DNA of 64,000 nt. Source: Sphingopyxis sp. (GTDB taxonomy: Bacteria; Pseudomonadota; Alphaproteobacteria; Sphingomonadales; Sphingomonadaceae). Within the stretch, counting starts at the first letter, position 1, and the number at the start of each line of letters is the position of its first letter. The notes beneath the pieces were generated by a model. It did no database searches. It had not been told where the DNA came from and saw only the letters and a list, made by a program, of their open reading frames with translations. Made by a program: the position numbers and the translations under genes. The stretch spans positions 248,001 to 312,000 of the forward strand of contig NVXM01000026.1 in NCBI GenBank assembly GCA_002733865.1. Reading direction: 5' to 3'. This document shows positions 9,947 through 19,247 of this stretch, one piece after another.

Positions 9947-10888
9947 ATGATGGAGCCAATGAAGCAACTGAATTCAGCGAATTTTAATGCCGCAACATCC
10001 GCACAACTGGGTCAACGGCTGGGGTCTTTGGACCTGTTTGACCAGGCGGCGCCACTGGTTCCCATTGGTGCATGGTCATGCGATCTTGCAAGTGAACGGC
10101 TTGACTGGACGGATGGCGTCTTTGACATGTTCGGCCTGACCAGCGAACAAAGCCTGGACCGGAACGCCACCATCGAACTTTATAGCGAAGAATCGCGCGA
10201 ATTGCTGGAGCGCAAACGAAAGCAGGCGATAGAGAATCGCAATGGCTTCACTCTTGACGCAAGCATCTTGCGCCCTGACGGAAACGAGCGCTGGATACGA
10301 ATTACCGCAGCCACCCGAGGTTCCAACGGGCGGACCGAGACGCTTTTCGGCATGAAGCAGGATATAACAGAAGACCGCAGGCGATGGGAACTTCTCCGGG
10401 CTCAGGCGGAATGCGACCCGCTCACAGGCGTTGCCAACAGAGGTCGCTTTCAACGCTTTCTGGACCAGCCGGCCAATGGGCCGGTGCTGGATGACATCGG
10501 CACCTTAATCCTGTTTGACATTGATGATTACAAGCAAATCAACGACTGTTGGGGTCACGCCGCTGGCGACGCCTGTCTTGTCAATCTTGCGGATCATCTT
10601 CGCAGAGCGTTCGTCAACGCTCACTCGGTGTCCCGGATTGGCGGCGACGAATTTGCCGTGTTGCTGCCATCTTCGGTATCGCGCGCGCAGACAAAGGCGG
10701 AATTGCAGGCTCTTATTGCCCGTCTTCTCAAGCCGATACAGTGGAACGACTGTTTGCTGACAATGAAAGTATCGGTCGGCTTCGCTTTCGCTTCCAGGGG
10801 CGGCAAATATAATCCCCAAACCCTGTTCAACACTGCCGATGAAGCGCTTTACTGCTCCAAGAACCGAAAATTATTTTCGTCCGACTAG
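9947..10888 (+). CDS. PAS-GGDEF diguanylate cyclase
   Basis: The protein has 313 residues from ATG 9947 (further Met codons at 9950 and 9959; a TTG at 9911 is in frame but less likely). A PAS domain occupies about residues 35-135 (WSCDLASERLDWTDGVFDMF, then ATRGSNGRTETLFGMKQDIT), followed by a GGDEF domain with DPLTGVANRGRF and an intact active-site RIGGDEFAVLL (GGDEF 232-236). It should make c-di-GMP from GTP. The RxxD inhibitory site five residues before GGDEF is absent (VNAH instead), so feedback inhibition at that site is not expected. No transmembrane segment or signal peptide is seen, so it is cytosolic. It stops 109 nt before lexA on the same strand, but lexA has its own promoter. Confidence 0.92.
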   Translation: MMEPMKQLNSANFNAATSAQLGQRLGSLDLFDQAAPLVPIGAWSCDLASERLDWTDGVFDMFGLTSEQSLDRNATIELYSEESRELLERKRKQAIENRNGFTLDASILRPDGNERWIRITAATRGSNGRTETLFGMKQDITEDRRRWELLRAQAECDPLTGVANRGRFQRFLDQPANGPVLDDIGTLILFDIDDYKQINDCWGHAAGDACLVNLADHLRRAFVNAHSVSRIGGDEFAVLLPSSVSRAQTKAELQALIARLLKPIQWNDCLLTMKVSVGFAFASRGGKYNPQTLFNTADEALYCSKNRKLFSSD

Positions 10889-10934
10889 GGTCTGGATCGC
10901 TTGCCATTATCCCAAAGGGATAATCACTTCCCGC

Positions 10935-10962
10935 TTGACTTGGCCCGTTTTGTTTCTTAATT
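10935..10962 (+). promoter_or_regulatory. Putative lexA promoter
   Basis: TTGACT (10935-10940) and TTAATT (10957-10962) are spaced by 16 nt, immediately upstream of the LexA box. The fit to a sigma70-type promoter is reasonable, and the box would overlap the expected start of transcription. Confidence 0.5.
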
Positions 10963-10977
10963 GTTCCGCATTCGTTC
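10963..10977 (+). promoter_or_regulatory. LexA operator (SOS box) of lexA
   Basis: The sequence GTTC-CGCATTC-GTTC is an exact match to the alphaproteobacterial LexA box GTTC-N7-GTTC. It lies 20 nt before the lexA ATG, just after the likely -10 element, so LexA would repress its own transcription, as is known for this group. Confidence 0.85.
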
Positions 10978-10996
10978 CCAGAACAGGACAGTGGAC

Positions 10997-11689
10997 ATGC
11001 TTACGCAAAAGCAACATGAATTGCTCTGCTTTATCGATGAAAAGCTCAAGCACAGCGGCGTTTCACCGTCGTTTGAGGAGATGAAGGAAGCGCTTGGGCT
11101 GAAGTCGAAGTCCGGCATTCACCGGCTGATCAGCGCGCTCGAGGAGCGCGACTTCATTCGCCGCCTGCCCAACCGGGCGCGGGCGCTGGAAGTGTTGAAG
11201 CTGCCGGAAGGCGGCGTCAGCGAAACCGACCATAGCAACGTCATCGCGCTGCACCCCGAGACCACGGTGCGCGAGGTGATTTCCAACCCCGCTTCCGCGG
11301 CCAATAATGACGTTCTGGAAATTCCGCTGCACGGCCGGATTGCCGCAGGCGCGCCGATCGAGGCGCTGGAAGGCCAGTCGGCGCTCAGCGTACCGGCGGC
11401 CCTGCTCGGCCCCGGCGAACATTATGCACTGGAAGTCTCCGGCGATTCGATGATCGACGCCGGCATTCTCGATGGCGATTATGCGCTGATCCAGAAGACC
11501 GAAGTAGCCCGCGATGGCGAGATTGTCGTGGCGCTGATCCACGAGGAAGAAGCGACCCTGAAATATCTGCGCAAGGATGGCAGAAGCATCCGGCTCGATC
11601 CCGCCAATGCCGCCTATGAACCGCAAATCTACGGCGAAGGCGAAGTGCGTATCCAGGGCAAGATGGCCGGATTGCTGCGCCGCTACTAA
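10997..11689 (+). CDS. lexA: LexA repressor, SOS regulator and autoprotease
   Basis: The 230-residue protein represses SOS genes and cleaves itself when RecA filaments form. The N-terminal winged helix begins [20 protein letters not shown], and the C-terminal S24 peptidase domain carries the catalytic Ser in SGDSMID (Ser151) and Lys in EATLKYL (Lys189). The scissile Ala-Gly is in RIAAGAP (Ala117-Gly118). The start at ATG 10997 gives the canonical LexA N terminus; an in-frame TTG at 10961 would run through the operator and is rejected. The stop overlaps the convergent comEC stop by 4 nt. Confidence 0.97.
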   Translation: MLTQKQHELLCFIDEKLKHSGVSPSFEEMKEALGLKSKSGIHRLISALEERDFIRRLPNRARALEVLKLPEGGVSETDHSNVIALHPETTVREVISNPASAANNDVLEIPLHGRIAAGAPIEALEGQSALSVPAALLGPGEHYALEVSGDSMIDAGILDGDYALIQKTEVARDGEIVVALIHEEEATLKYLRKDGRSIRLDPANAAYEPQIYGEGEVRIQGKMAGLLRRY

Positions 11690-13899
11690 TCGCGCTTGCG
11701 GCTTTCATTGCCTTCCGCAGCGGCGGATCGATAGCGCGTCCATGGATGCTTGCCGGTCCAGGCCAGAGCGGTGGAAATTTTCTGATTTTCCAGGTCAATG
11801 GTCATGCCGCCAACCTGCGACAGCAGGCGGCGGTCGGCCTTCAACCAGCGCGGCTGACAGCCTGAAGGCAACCACCGCTCGCTGACCACAATATCGGCCC
11901 GGCGGCAGGCGGCGGATAGCGCTATAACCGGGATATGGTGCGAACTGCGGGTCGCCAATATCCGCCAGTCGCGTCCGTCTTTGTGCACCGTGAGCAGACA
12001 GGCGTCAGCATTGCAATCGGCATTGGGCCAATCGTCCAGCGCTTGCGCCTCCCGGTCGACCCCGGCATTTTCGCGGATCATGTCGCGGATATAATCGCCG
12101 CTGCGGGTGCGGAGCATCGCCAGATCGCCGCGATCATCGCGGATCGCGAGATGACGGCCATCGCCGGTGATATAGATGTCGGGCGCGCGGGTGCCGAGGA
12201 TGATCAGCGCGCCGACCAGCATCGGGACCAGCCCCCAATAGCGCCAGCGCTCGCGCCACAGGCAAAGCCACAGCCCGCCGAGCAGCGCCAGACCAAAGGC
12301 TACGACCGGCATCGTCGGCAACATCGTCACCGCTCCGGGTCTCGCGGAAACGAAATGCGCGAGCCCGATCAGACTGTTCAATGCCTGTTCGCAAAGCCAC
12401 CAGACCGGTGCGCCCAGGCCGACGCTATCCAGCACCAAGGCCAGCGCCTCGAGCGGCATGATCACGAACGTGGTCAGCGGAATGGCGATGATATTGGCCA
12501 GCGCGCCGTAAAGCCCGGCCTTGTGAAAATGATAGAGCGCAATCGGCATCAGCGCGATCTCCACCACCAGCCCGGTCAGGAACAGCGAAAGAAAGAAGCG
12601 CCCGGTCCGGCGTAGCCAATGCTCTTCGCGCAGCATGAACAGAGCCTTGATCCGCGGATGTTCGTGCAGCGCAATAATCGCGGTGACCGCCGCAAAACTG
12701 AGCTGGAAGCTGGGCCCGACCAGCGACTCCGGCCAGAAGAAAAGCACGAACAGCGCGCCCGCCGCGACCATCCGCAAAGTGATCGCGCTGCGCCCCATGA
12801 TCAGGGCAATCATCACCAGCAAGGCCGCTACACAGGCGCGGATCGTCGGCACCTGCGCTCCGGTCAGCAGCGTATAGGCCACCGCCGCCAGCGCCGCACA
12901 GCCGGCCGCAAAGACCGGCAGCCGGAACCGCAGTGCCAGCGTCTGCGACAGCGCCAGCAGCTTGAGCATCAGCAAATAGACCGCGCCGACGACCGCCGTG
13001 ACATGCAGACCGCTGATCGACAGCAAATGCGCCAGACCGCTGCGCCGCATCGCTTCGGCATCAGCTTCATCGATCGCCCCGCGATCGCCGGTCGCGAGGG
13101 TCGCGCCGATCGCGCCGGCGGCACCGTCCATTTGCGACTGGACATGGCTGGACAGCCGTTGCCGATATCCCGCGATGGCGAACAGCGGATCCGCTGACCG
13201 CAAGACCCTTATAGAGCCCAGCGCCTGCCCCGTTGCTCCGAGCCCCTGAAACCATGCGCGCTTGGAAAAATCATAGGCACCCGGCAGCGCCGGCATTGCC
13301 GGTGGCATCAGCCGCGCCCGCAGCTGGATCACCGCCCCGTCCTGCAAATCTTTATGCGCCTTGCCCAGCGGCACATTGACACGCACCCGTGGCGGCAGCT
13401 CGGGGTTGTCTCCGGTGCGCAGCGTCAGTCGCACCATATCGCGGGCCAGCACCGGTTCCACCCGCACGATCTCGGCGTTGAAGACCGTAACAAGCGGTCG
13501 CTCCAGCACCGGCGCAGCCACGCTCCACGACCGATACCAGATCAGCGCGCAGCCGATCGCGGCGAAGAGGGCAAACCAGACCAGGGCCTTGCCCGTCCGC
13601 GATCCGCGCATCGTTGTGACCGCCGCCAGGATGACCGAAGCGCAGAGGCAGATAAACCCCAGCGACCATGCGGCATTGGCGAGGCTGAACCACGCGGCAA
13701 TCCCGCATCCCAGCGCCACCGGCACCCATAATGGCAGCTGGTCGCGCTCTCGCTCCAGCAGCCTTTCGAGCTTTTCGGCGGACCATTTCTGACGCCAGAA
13801 ATCAGACAATTGTCGCGGCGGAAAGGGCATGCTAAGGGCGACAGCAATCCGTCCGGAACCGGTGCCTTCGGCGCTCTTCGGGCTCAATTCATCCCGCAT
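11686..13899 (-). CDS. comEC: ComEC/Rec2 family DNA-uptake membrane protein
   Basis: This is a 737-residue polytopic inner-membrane protein of the ComEC/Rec2 family, which forms the channel for single-stranded DNA in natural transformation. The order is: N-terminal TM segments around residues 45-105, an OB-like DUF4131 domain ([20 protein letters not shown]), then the competence TM domain containing [21 protein letters not shown] and further helices to about residue 560. The C-terminal region has a weak beta-lactamase-like layout but no HxHxDH metal motif, so nuclease activity from that domain is unlikely. ATG 13899 is preferred over the in-frame TTG at 13905. It is divergent from gltX (31 nt between starts). 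No other transformation genes are in the window. Confidence 0.92.
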   Translation of the reverse strand: MRDELSPKSAEGTGSGRIAVALSMPFPPRQLSDFWRQKWSAEKLERLLERERDQLPLWVPVALGCGIAAWFSLANAAWSLGFICLCASVILAAVTTMRGSRTGKALVWFALFAAIGCALIWYRSWSVAAPVLERPLVTVFNAEIVRVEPVLARDMVRLTLRTGDNPELPPRVRVNVPLGKAHKDLQDGAVIQLRARLMPPAMPALPGAYDFSKRAWFQGLGATGQALGSIRVLRSADPLFAIAGYRQRLSSHVQSQMDGAAGAIGATLATGDRGAIDEADAEAMRRSGLAHLLSISGLHVTAVVGAVYLLMLKLLALSQTLALRFRLPVFAAGCAALAAVAYTLLTGAQVPTIRACVAALLVMIALIMGRSAITLRMVAAGALFVLFFWPESLVGPSFQLSFAAVTAIIALHEHPRIKALFMLREEHWLRRTGRFFLSLFLTGLVVEIALMPIALYHFHKAGLYGALANIIAIPLTTFVIMPLEALALVLDSVGLGAPVWWLCEQALNSLIGLAHFVSARPGAVTMLPTMPVVAFGLALLGGLWLCLWRERWRYWGLVPMLVGALIILGTRAPDIYITGDGRHLAIRDDRGDLAMLRTRSGDYIRDMIRENAGVDREAQALDDWPNADCNADACLLTVHKDGRDWRILATRSSHHIPVIALSAACRRADIVVSERWLPSGCQPRWLKADRRLLSQVGGMTIDLENQKISTALAWTGKHPWTRYRSAAAEGNESRKRD

Positions 13900-13930
13900 T
13901 TCCAAAACCTATCACAGGGACAAAGCCAGC

Positions 13931-15373
13931 GTGAATTCAAAAGATGCCGATCAGCCGAAACAGACAAGCGCGGTTGTAACCCGCTTTGCCCCCTCGCCCA
14001 CCGGATTTCTCCATATCGGCGGTGCCCGGACGGCGATGTTCAACTGGCTGTTTGCCCGCCATCACGGCGGCAAGGCTTTGTTGCGGATCGAAGACACCGA
14101 CAAGGCCCGCTCGACTCAGGAAGCGATCGACGCGATTCTCCAGGGGCTGGACTGGCTCGGTCTCGACTGGGATGACGAGCCGGTTTTCCAGTCGGAACGC
14201 GCTGCCCGCCACGCCGAAGTCGCGCATCAGCTGCTGGCGTCCGGCAACGCCTATAAATGTTTCGCCACGCCCGAGGAACTGACCGCGATGCGCGAGCAGC
14301 AAAGGGCGGAGAAAAAGCCGATGCGCTACGATGGCCGCTGGCGCGACCGCGATTCGTCAGAAGCGCCCGAGGGCGCGCCCTATGCGATCCGTGTCAAAAC
14401 CGAAACCGCCGGCAAAGTGACCATCGCCGACCAGGTGCAGGGTGATGTATCGGTACAGAATAGCGAGATTGATGACTTCATCCTGCTGCGCTCCGACGGC
14501 TCGCCAACCTATATGCTCGCCGTCGTGGTCGACGATCATGATATGGGCGTCACCCATCTGATCCGGGGCGATGATCATCTGAACAACGCCTTCCGGCAAC
14601 TGGCGCTGATCCGCGCTCTTGGCTGGGCCGAGCCGGTCTATGCCCATATTCCTCTGATCCACGGCAATGACGGCGCCAAATTGTCCAAGCGGCATGGCGC
14701 ACTGGGCGTCGACGCCTATCGCGACATGGGCATTCTTTCCGACGCGATGTTCAACTATCTGCTACGCCTCGGCTGGGGCCACGGCGATGACGAGTTTATC
14801 TCGCGAGCGCAGGCGATCGACTGGTTCGCGCTGGACGGCGTCGGAAAATCCCCGTCGCGGTTCGACACCAAGAAATTGCAGAACCTGAATGGCCATTATA
14901 TGCGCAACGCCGACGATGCAGCGCTGGTCGGCCTTGCCACACCCTGGATTGAACAGGAGTTGGGCCGCTCGCTGTCGGGTGCCGAGATCGAATTGCTCGG
15001 TCAGGCCATGCCGGTTTTGAAGAGCCGGGCAAAAAATTTGGTCGAATTGGCCGAAAGCAGTCTTTTTCTCTTTAAAAAACGCCCACTTGTGCTCGACGAG
15101 CGGGCAGAGAATCTGCTAGACCCTGACGCACGGACGCTGCTTAAATCGATTCACATTGCCTTGACTGATCTGGAAAACTGGACGCTTGAGGCAACGGAAG
15201 AAACCACAAAAGCGATCGCAGAGTCCGCCGAACTGGGGTTGGGAAAGCTCGCACAACCTATGCGCGCGGCACTGACTGGAAGCACCAGTTCACCCGGAAT
15301 TTTTGACGTCCTGATCCTTCTTGGCAAGGAAGAATCATTGGGGCGTCTTGCAGATCAAATAGAAAAAACCTGA
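13931..15373 (+). CDS. gltX: Glutamate--tRNA ligase
   Basis: The 480-residue class I synthetase charges tRNA-Glu (and in many alphaproteobacteria also tRNA-Gln for later amidation). It has the HIGH-type motif in [35 protein letters not shown], and the KMSKS-type motif [11 protein letters not shown]. The C-terminal anticodon-binding helical domain is present. GTG 13931 is chosen because an AGGGA Shine-Dalgarno lies about 10 nt upstream and the product then starts just before the first strand; an upstream TTG at 13829 would run over comEC. Alphaproteobacteria often carry two GltX paralogues; the second, if any, is outside the window. Confidence 0.95.
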   Translation: MNSKDADQPKQTSAVVTRFAPSPTGFLHIGGARTAMFNWLFARHHGGKALLRIEDTDKARSTQEAIDAILQGLDWLGLDWDDEPVFQSERAARHAEVAHQLLASGNAYKCFATPEELTAMREQQRAEKKPMRYDGRWRDRDSSEAPEGAPYAIRVKTETAGKVTIADQVQGDVSVQNSEIDDFILLRSDGSPTYMLAVVVDDHDMGVTHLIRGDDHLNNAFRQLALIRALGWAEPVYAHIPLIHGNDGAKLSKRHGALGVDAYRDMGILSDAMFNYLLRLGWGHGDDEFISRAQAIDWFALDGVGKSPSRFDTKKLQNLNGHYMRNADDAALVGLATPWIEQELGRSLSGAEIELLGQAMPVLKSRAKNLVELAESSLFLFKKRPLVLDERAENLLDPDARTLLKSIHIALTDLENWTLEATEETTKAIAESAELGLGKLAQPMRAALTGSTSSPGIFDVLILLGKEESLGRLADQIEKT

Positions 15374-15399
15374 ACATCAGGAGCAGAAAGGACAATATC

Positions 15400-16683
15400 G
15401 TGGGCGATAACGCAAAATTCAGCATCAGTGGGGAAGATTACGAATATCCGGTTTTGACGGGCAGCGAAGGCCCGGATGTCGTTGATATCCGCAAATTATA
15501 TGGCCAGACCGGTGCGTTTACCTATGATCCCGGCTTTACGTCGACGGCTAGCTGCGAATCCGAGCTGACCTTCATCGACGGCGGCGAAGGCGTATTGCTG
15601 CACCGCGGCTATCCAATCGAGCAGCTGGCCGAGCAGAGCAGCTTCATGGAAGTGGCCCATCTGCTGCTGCGCGGTGAATTGCCATCGGCCGATGAATATG
15701 CCGATTTCACCAACACGATTACCCGCCACACCATGGTGCATGAACAGTTGCGCGGCTTTTATCAGGGCTTCCGCCGGGACGCCCATCCAATGGCGATCAT
15801 GTGCGGCGTGGTTGGCGCGCTGTCGGCTTTCTATCATGACAGCACAGATATCAACGATCCGGCCCAGCGAATGATCGCCAGCCACCGTCTGGTTGCGAAA
15901 ATGCCGACAATCGCCGCCATGGCCTACAAATATTCGATCGGTCAGCCTTTCCTCTATCCGGACAATGACCTTTCCTACACCGGCAATTTCCTGCGCATGA
16001 CCTTTGGCGTTCCGGCCGAAAAATATGAGGTCAATCCCGCGATTGAAAAGGCGATGGACCGGATCTTCATCCTGCACGCCGACCATGAGCAAAATGCGTC
16101 GACTTCGACCGTGCGGCTCGCCGGTTCCTCCGGTGCCAACCCGTTTGCCTGCATCGCAGCCGGCATTGCCTGCCTCTGGGGCCCTGCTCACGGCGGCGCT
16201 AACGAAGCAGCGCTCAACATGTTGAAGGAAATCGGTCATCCGGATCGCATTCCCGAATATATCGCACGGGCCAAGGACAAGGACGATCCGTTCCGCCTGA
16301 TGGGCTTTGGCCACCGGGTCTACAAGAATTACGACCCCCGCGCTTCGGTGATGCAGGAAACCGTCCGCGAAGTGTTCGACACACTGAAGGTCACGGACCC
16401 GGTATTCGAGGTCGCGCTGCAGCTCGAGGAAATGGCGCTCAACGATCCCTATTTCATCGACAAGAAATTGTTCCCGAACGTCGACTTCTATTCCGGCATC
16501 ATCCTGTCGGCGATCGGCTTCCCGACCTCCATGTTCACCGTGCTCTTCGCCCTCGCCCGCACCGTCGGCTGGGTCGCGCAGTGGAACGAGATGATCTCCG
16601 ATCCAGGCCAGCGTATCGGTCGTCCGCGTCAGCTGTACACGGGGCCCACCAAGCGCGACTATGTGCCGATCGACAAGCGCTAG
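15400..16683 (+). CDS. gltA: Citrate synthase, type II
   Basis: The 427-residue enzyme condenses acetyl-CoA and oxaloacetate at the entry of the TCA cycle. It shows the Gram-negative hexameric-type N-terminal domain, the [20 protein letters not shown] segment, the active-site [32 protein letters not shown], and the catalytic Asp in NVDFYSGI. It begins with GTG 15400 preceded by AGAAAGG. Spacing to gltX (26 nt) suggests partial co-transcription. A strong rho-independent terminator follows. Confidence 0.97.
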   Translation: MGDNAKFSISGEDYEYPVLTGSEGPDVVDIRKLYGQTGAFTYDPGFTSTASCESELTFIDGGEGVLLHRGYPIEQLAEQSSFMEVAHLLLRGELPSADEYADFTNTITRHTMVHEQLRGFYQGFRRDAHPMAIMCGVVGALSAFYHDSTDINDPAQRMIASHRLVAKMPTIAAMAYKYSIGQPFLYPDNDLSYTGNFLRMTFGVPAEKYEVNPAIEKAMDRIFILHADHEQNASTSTVRLAGSSGANPFACIAAGIACLWGPAHGGANEAALNMLKEIGHPDRIPEYIARAKDKDDPFRLMGFGHRVYKNYDPRASVMQETVREVFDTLKVTDPVFEVALQLEEMALNDPYFIDKKLFPNVDFYSGIILSAIGFPTSMFTVLFALARTVGWVAQWNEMISDPGQRIGRPRQLYTGPTKRDYVPIDKR

Positions 16684-16704
16684 AATGAACGAATATTAGA
16701 GATT

Positions 16705-16730
16705 GGGGGGCGATTTTGCCCCCCTTTTTT
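16705..16730 (+). terminator. Rho-independent terminator of gltA
   Basis: GGGGGGC (16705-16711) pairs perfectly with GCCCCCC (16718-16724) around a 6-nt loop and is followed by six T residues (16725-16730). It starts 22 nt after the gltA stop and reaches the stop codon of the convergent kinase-like gene. Confidence 0.92.
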
Positions 16731-18138
16731 ATGGCTTTTGCGGCTTCGGAAGTGACAGCGTGAACGTCGAACCCTCGCCTTTAGTGCTGTCTACGGTCAG
16801 GCTGCCACCCATCGCCCGCGCCAGACGGCGAGAGATGAATAAGCCCAGCCCGCTGCCACCGTCCCCGGATCGCCCCAGACGTTCAAATTTCTCGAATACC
16901 CGGTGCTGATCTTCAGCGGCTATACCATCACCCTGGTCGGTGACGGCAATCCGGGCGAGTCCTTCTTCCTCCGAAACGCGCAGCTTGATAATCGAGCCAT
17001 CCGGCGAATAGCGGATCGCGTTGCCGAGCAGATTGACCAAAATTTGCAGCGACCGGCGAAATTCACCGACAGCCGGCAATTTTGCATCCTCGTCCGGCAG
17101 TTCGATATGCATCTGATGATCCGCGGCCTTGACCGCCAGCAAGCCGGCGGCACGGTGCGCGAGATCGACGAGATCGATATCATCCCCGGCAACCGTGAAT
17201 TCCGGACGCTCGATTGCCTCCAGATCGGAAAGGTCGTTGACCAGATCGAGCAGATGTCGTCCGGCAGAGGCGATATCCTTGGCATAGGTCGCATAGTCCC
17301 CACGCAGCGGGCCTTCCAGTTTGCTGCTGATGGTTTCTGCGTTAGCGATGATTTTACCCAGCGGCTGACGCAAGGCTGGCCCCAGCTGCAGGCCGAACAG
17401 GCTGTCGCTTACCAGCTTTCCGCTGACAATTTTGGTCTCTTCGCCGTTGTTTTGCTCTTCGCCAACATCCTGATCATTCGCCGCATCATCGGGCATCGCC
17501 GTAAAGCGATAGCCGGCAAACAACCCCCGCTTGTCGATCAGCGGATATCCATGCAGCATGAAGAGGCGCTGTGCACCCTTCTTTGCGCGCATCCGCTGGT
17601 TCCGGATCGGTTGACGCTCCGCCACGGCTTCCAGCAATCTCGTATGTGCCGATGGCGGAATTACGTCATAGATATCGAGCAGAGACTTGCCGATGGCCTC
17701 AGAATTCAGCGCCGCATCGCCTTGCATTTGCTGGGATATGATCCGCAATGCCGCGTCGGTCCTGATCCCGCCGCGCCCTTCCAGCCTGTCAAAATCGCGG
17801 TCTCGCGCCGGGTCGCTTTTTTCGCTTTCCTCGTCCGCATATTCTTTCCAGTCGATGATCGACAGGCCAAGCGGCTGATCTTTGTCCGTAAAACGCGTTT
17901 CAACCCACATTTCGATCCGCCGGTCATTGTCCGACGCCTGGACGGGGCGCGACAGGTTCATTCCCAACCGTCTGCTCAGTCGGCAAAGCTCCGCGAGTTC
18001 AGGAACAGCCAGCGGCCCGCCCTCGATGCCACCACACTCCACGTGCAACTGCATCAGCGGCGGATCAGCCGACAGCAGCAACCCGTCGACATCCACCTGT
18101 CCGTGGACCGGTTCGGGAGTCTTGCGGGCAGCGGTCAT
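16729..18138 (-). CDS. Histidine kinase-like protein lacking the phosphoacceptor histidine
   Basis: This 469-residue protein has a PAS-like sensory segment (about 135-225), a HisKA-like dimerisation helix and a HATPase_c domain. The ATP-binding boxes look intact: N box ILVNLLGNAIRYSP, G1 VTDQGDGIA, F box VFEKFERL, G2 GGSGLGLFISRRLA. The H box reads LGPALRQPLG where the family has SHELRTPL, so the phosphoacceptor His is replaced by Pro254 (codon CCA). Autophosphorylation at the usual site is therefore impossible; an allosteric or kinase-regulating role, as for DivL in Caulobacter (Tyr in place of His), is inference. No TM segment is seen. Its ATG overlaps the DUF2336 gene stop (ATGA), so the two are coupled. 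Confidence 0.9.
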   Translation of the reverse strand: MTAARKTPEPVHGQVDVDGLLLSADPPLMQLHVECGGIEGGPLAVPELAELCRLSRRLGMNLSRPVQASDNDRRIEMWVETRFTDKDQPLGLSIIDWKEYADEESEKSDPARDRDFDRLEGRGGIRTDAALRIISQQMQGDAALNSEAIGKSLLDIYDVIPPSAHTRLLEAVAERQPIRNQRMRAKKGAQRLFMLHGYPLIDKRGLFAGYRFTAMPDDAANDQDVGEEQNNGEETKIVSGKLVSDSLFGLQLGPALRQPLGKIIANAETISSKLEGPLRGDYATYAKDIASAGRHLLDLVNDLSDLEAIERPEFTVAGDDIDLVDLAHRAAGLLAVKAADHQMHIELPDEDAKLPAVGEFRRSLQILVNLLGNAIRYSPDGSIIKLRVSEEEGLARIAVTDQGDGIAAEDQHRVFEKFERLGRSGDGGSGLGLFISRRLARAMGGSLTVDSTKGEGSTFTLSLPKPQKP

Positions 18139-19196
18139 TTTCCCTGATCGCTCAGCAGGTCACTGGAGAGAATACGTTCGGCATCTTGGTAAGCATGCGG
18201 CAAAGCCCATCGGGATACCAGCGCGGAGGACCGGTCCCGATCCGTCTCTCGATAGGTTGCGGCGGTCAGAATATGATCTCCACCGCTCAGAGCCGCAAAG
18301 ATCGACAGAGCATCCTCAACCGGGAAATTGGCCGCTCGCATCACGACCACGAGACGCGCCATGTTTGGTTCCGCAGTGAAAGCAACGATCTGGTCGCTGG
18401 TCAATCCGGACTGGCGCGCGAGACGTGCGATGAACAGGGTCAGTCCGTCTTTCATCGGGTGCGGCAACCCCTCGGCTTCCGACTTCGATTGGTCCAGCAG
18501 CTGGGCAAGGCGTTCGGCCTTGCGCGCCACGCTTGCACTCTCATCATGCGCAGAAAGCAGTCGCTCCGCTGCCTGTTTCAACTGCGAACCGGCATAGCCG
18601 GTGAGGCGTGCGAGCGCTGCTGTCACCGGCCAGGCAAATGCATAGACGATTTCCGGCGGAAGATCTTCAAGACTCGCCTTCATCTCGCCTGATGCGCCAG
18701 AGGTTTTGGATTGTGCAACCAGCAAGCCCATTGCCGCTTCTGCCACAGCCGGATCCTGATGGTCGAGATTCCGGGTCAGCGTCGATTCCAGATCTTCCTG
18801 CGAAATTTTTTGCAGCAGGCGGGCCGCAAGTTCGCTGCGCTGGGTTTTGACAAACAGATGCTGGACGATTTCGAAGGTCTTCAACAAGCCTGAGTTTTCA
18901 AGCATCGAAAAGCTCTGGGCCTCCGTGCCCTGGCTGATGGCCTGCAACTTTTCGTGGCGAACATCCAGATCGTTGGTGGCAATCTGGCAGATACGGGTTT
19001 CAACCTGACCGACCGCGCTGCGCAGATATTGCCGCGCATTCGACAGCATGCGGTCGTTGAACACCACCTCTGTTCGGGGAAACAGCGCTTGGGCAAAATC
19101 ATCGGCAACGAAAGCGGCTTTAGCCGCGATCGCTGTTGCTTGCCGGATGATATCCACCTGTTTGGTCCGGTCCAAAGTAAAAACTTGCTCTGCCAT
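18135..19196 (-). CDS. DUF2336 domain-containing protein
   Basis: The 353-residue soluble, helix-rich protein (start MAEQVFTLDRTKQVDIIRQA) matches the DUF2336 family, found mainly in alphaproteobacteria and of unknown function; the repeated helices look HEAT-like. An in-frame TTG at 19226 would extend it through a CtrA-like box, so ATG 19196 is preferred. It overlaps the downstream kinase-like gene by 4 nt, which suggests that the two products work together or at least are made in fixed proportion. No catalytic motif is visible. Confidence 0.85.
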   Translation of the reverse strand: MAEQVFTLDRTKQVDIIRQATAIAAKAAFVADDFAQALFPRTEVVFNDRMLSNARQYLRSAVGQVETRICQIATNDLDVRHEKLQAISQGTEAQSFSMLENSGLLKTFEIVQHLFVKTQRSELAARLLQKISQEDLESTLTRNLDHQDPAVAEAAMGLLVAQSKTSGASGEMKASLEDLPPEIVYAFAWPVTAALARLTGYAGSQLKQAAERLLSAHDESASVARKAERLAQLLDQSKSEAEGLPHPMKDGLTLFIARLARQSGLTSDQIVAFTAEPNMARLVVVMRAANFPVEDALSIFAALSGGDHILTAATYRETDRDRSSALVSRWALPHAYQDAERILSSDLLSDQGK

Positions 19197-19218
19197 GCCT
19201 AGGCCGTACCCCAAGGTG

Positions 19219-19234
19219 GTTAACAAGCCGCTAA
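19219..19234 (-). promoter_or_regulatory. CtrA-like box upstream of the DUF2336 gene
   Basis: Read on the minus strand, TTAG-CGGCTTG-TTAAC matches the CtrA consensus TTAA-N7-TTAAC at eight of nine positions. It lies 23 nt before the ATG of the DUF2336 gene, where an activator site overlapping the -35 region would be expected for a short-leader transcript. Evidence is motif match only. Confidence 0.45.
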
Positions 19235-19247
19235 GTTGAACATTTCA

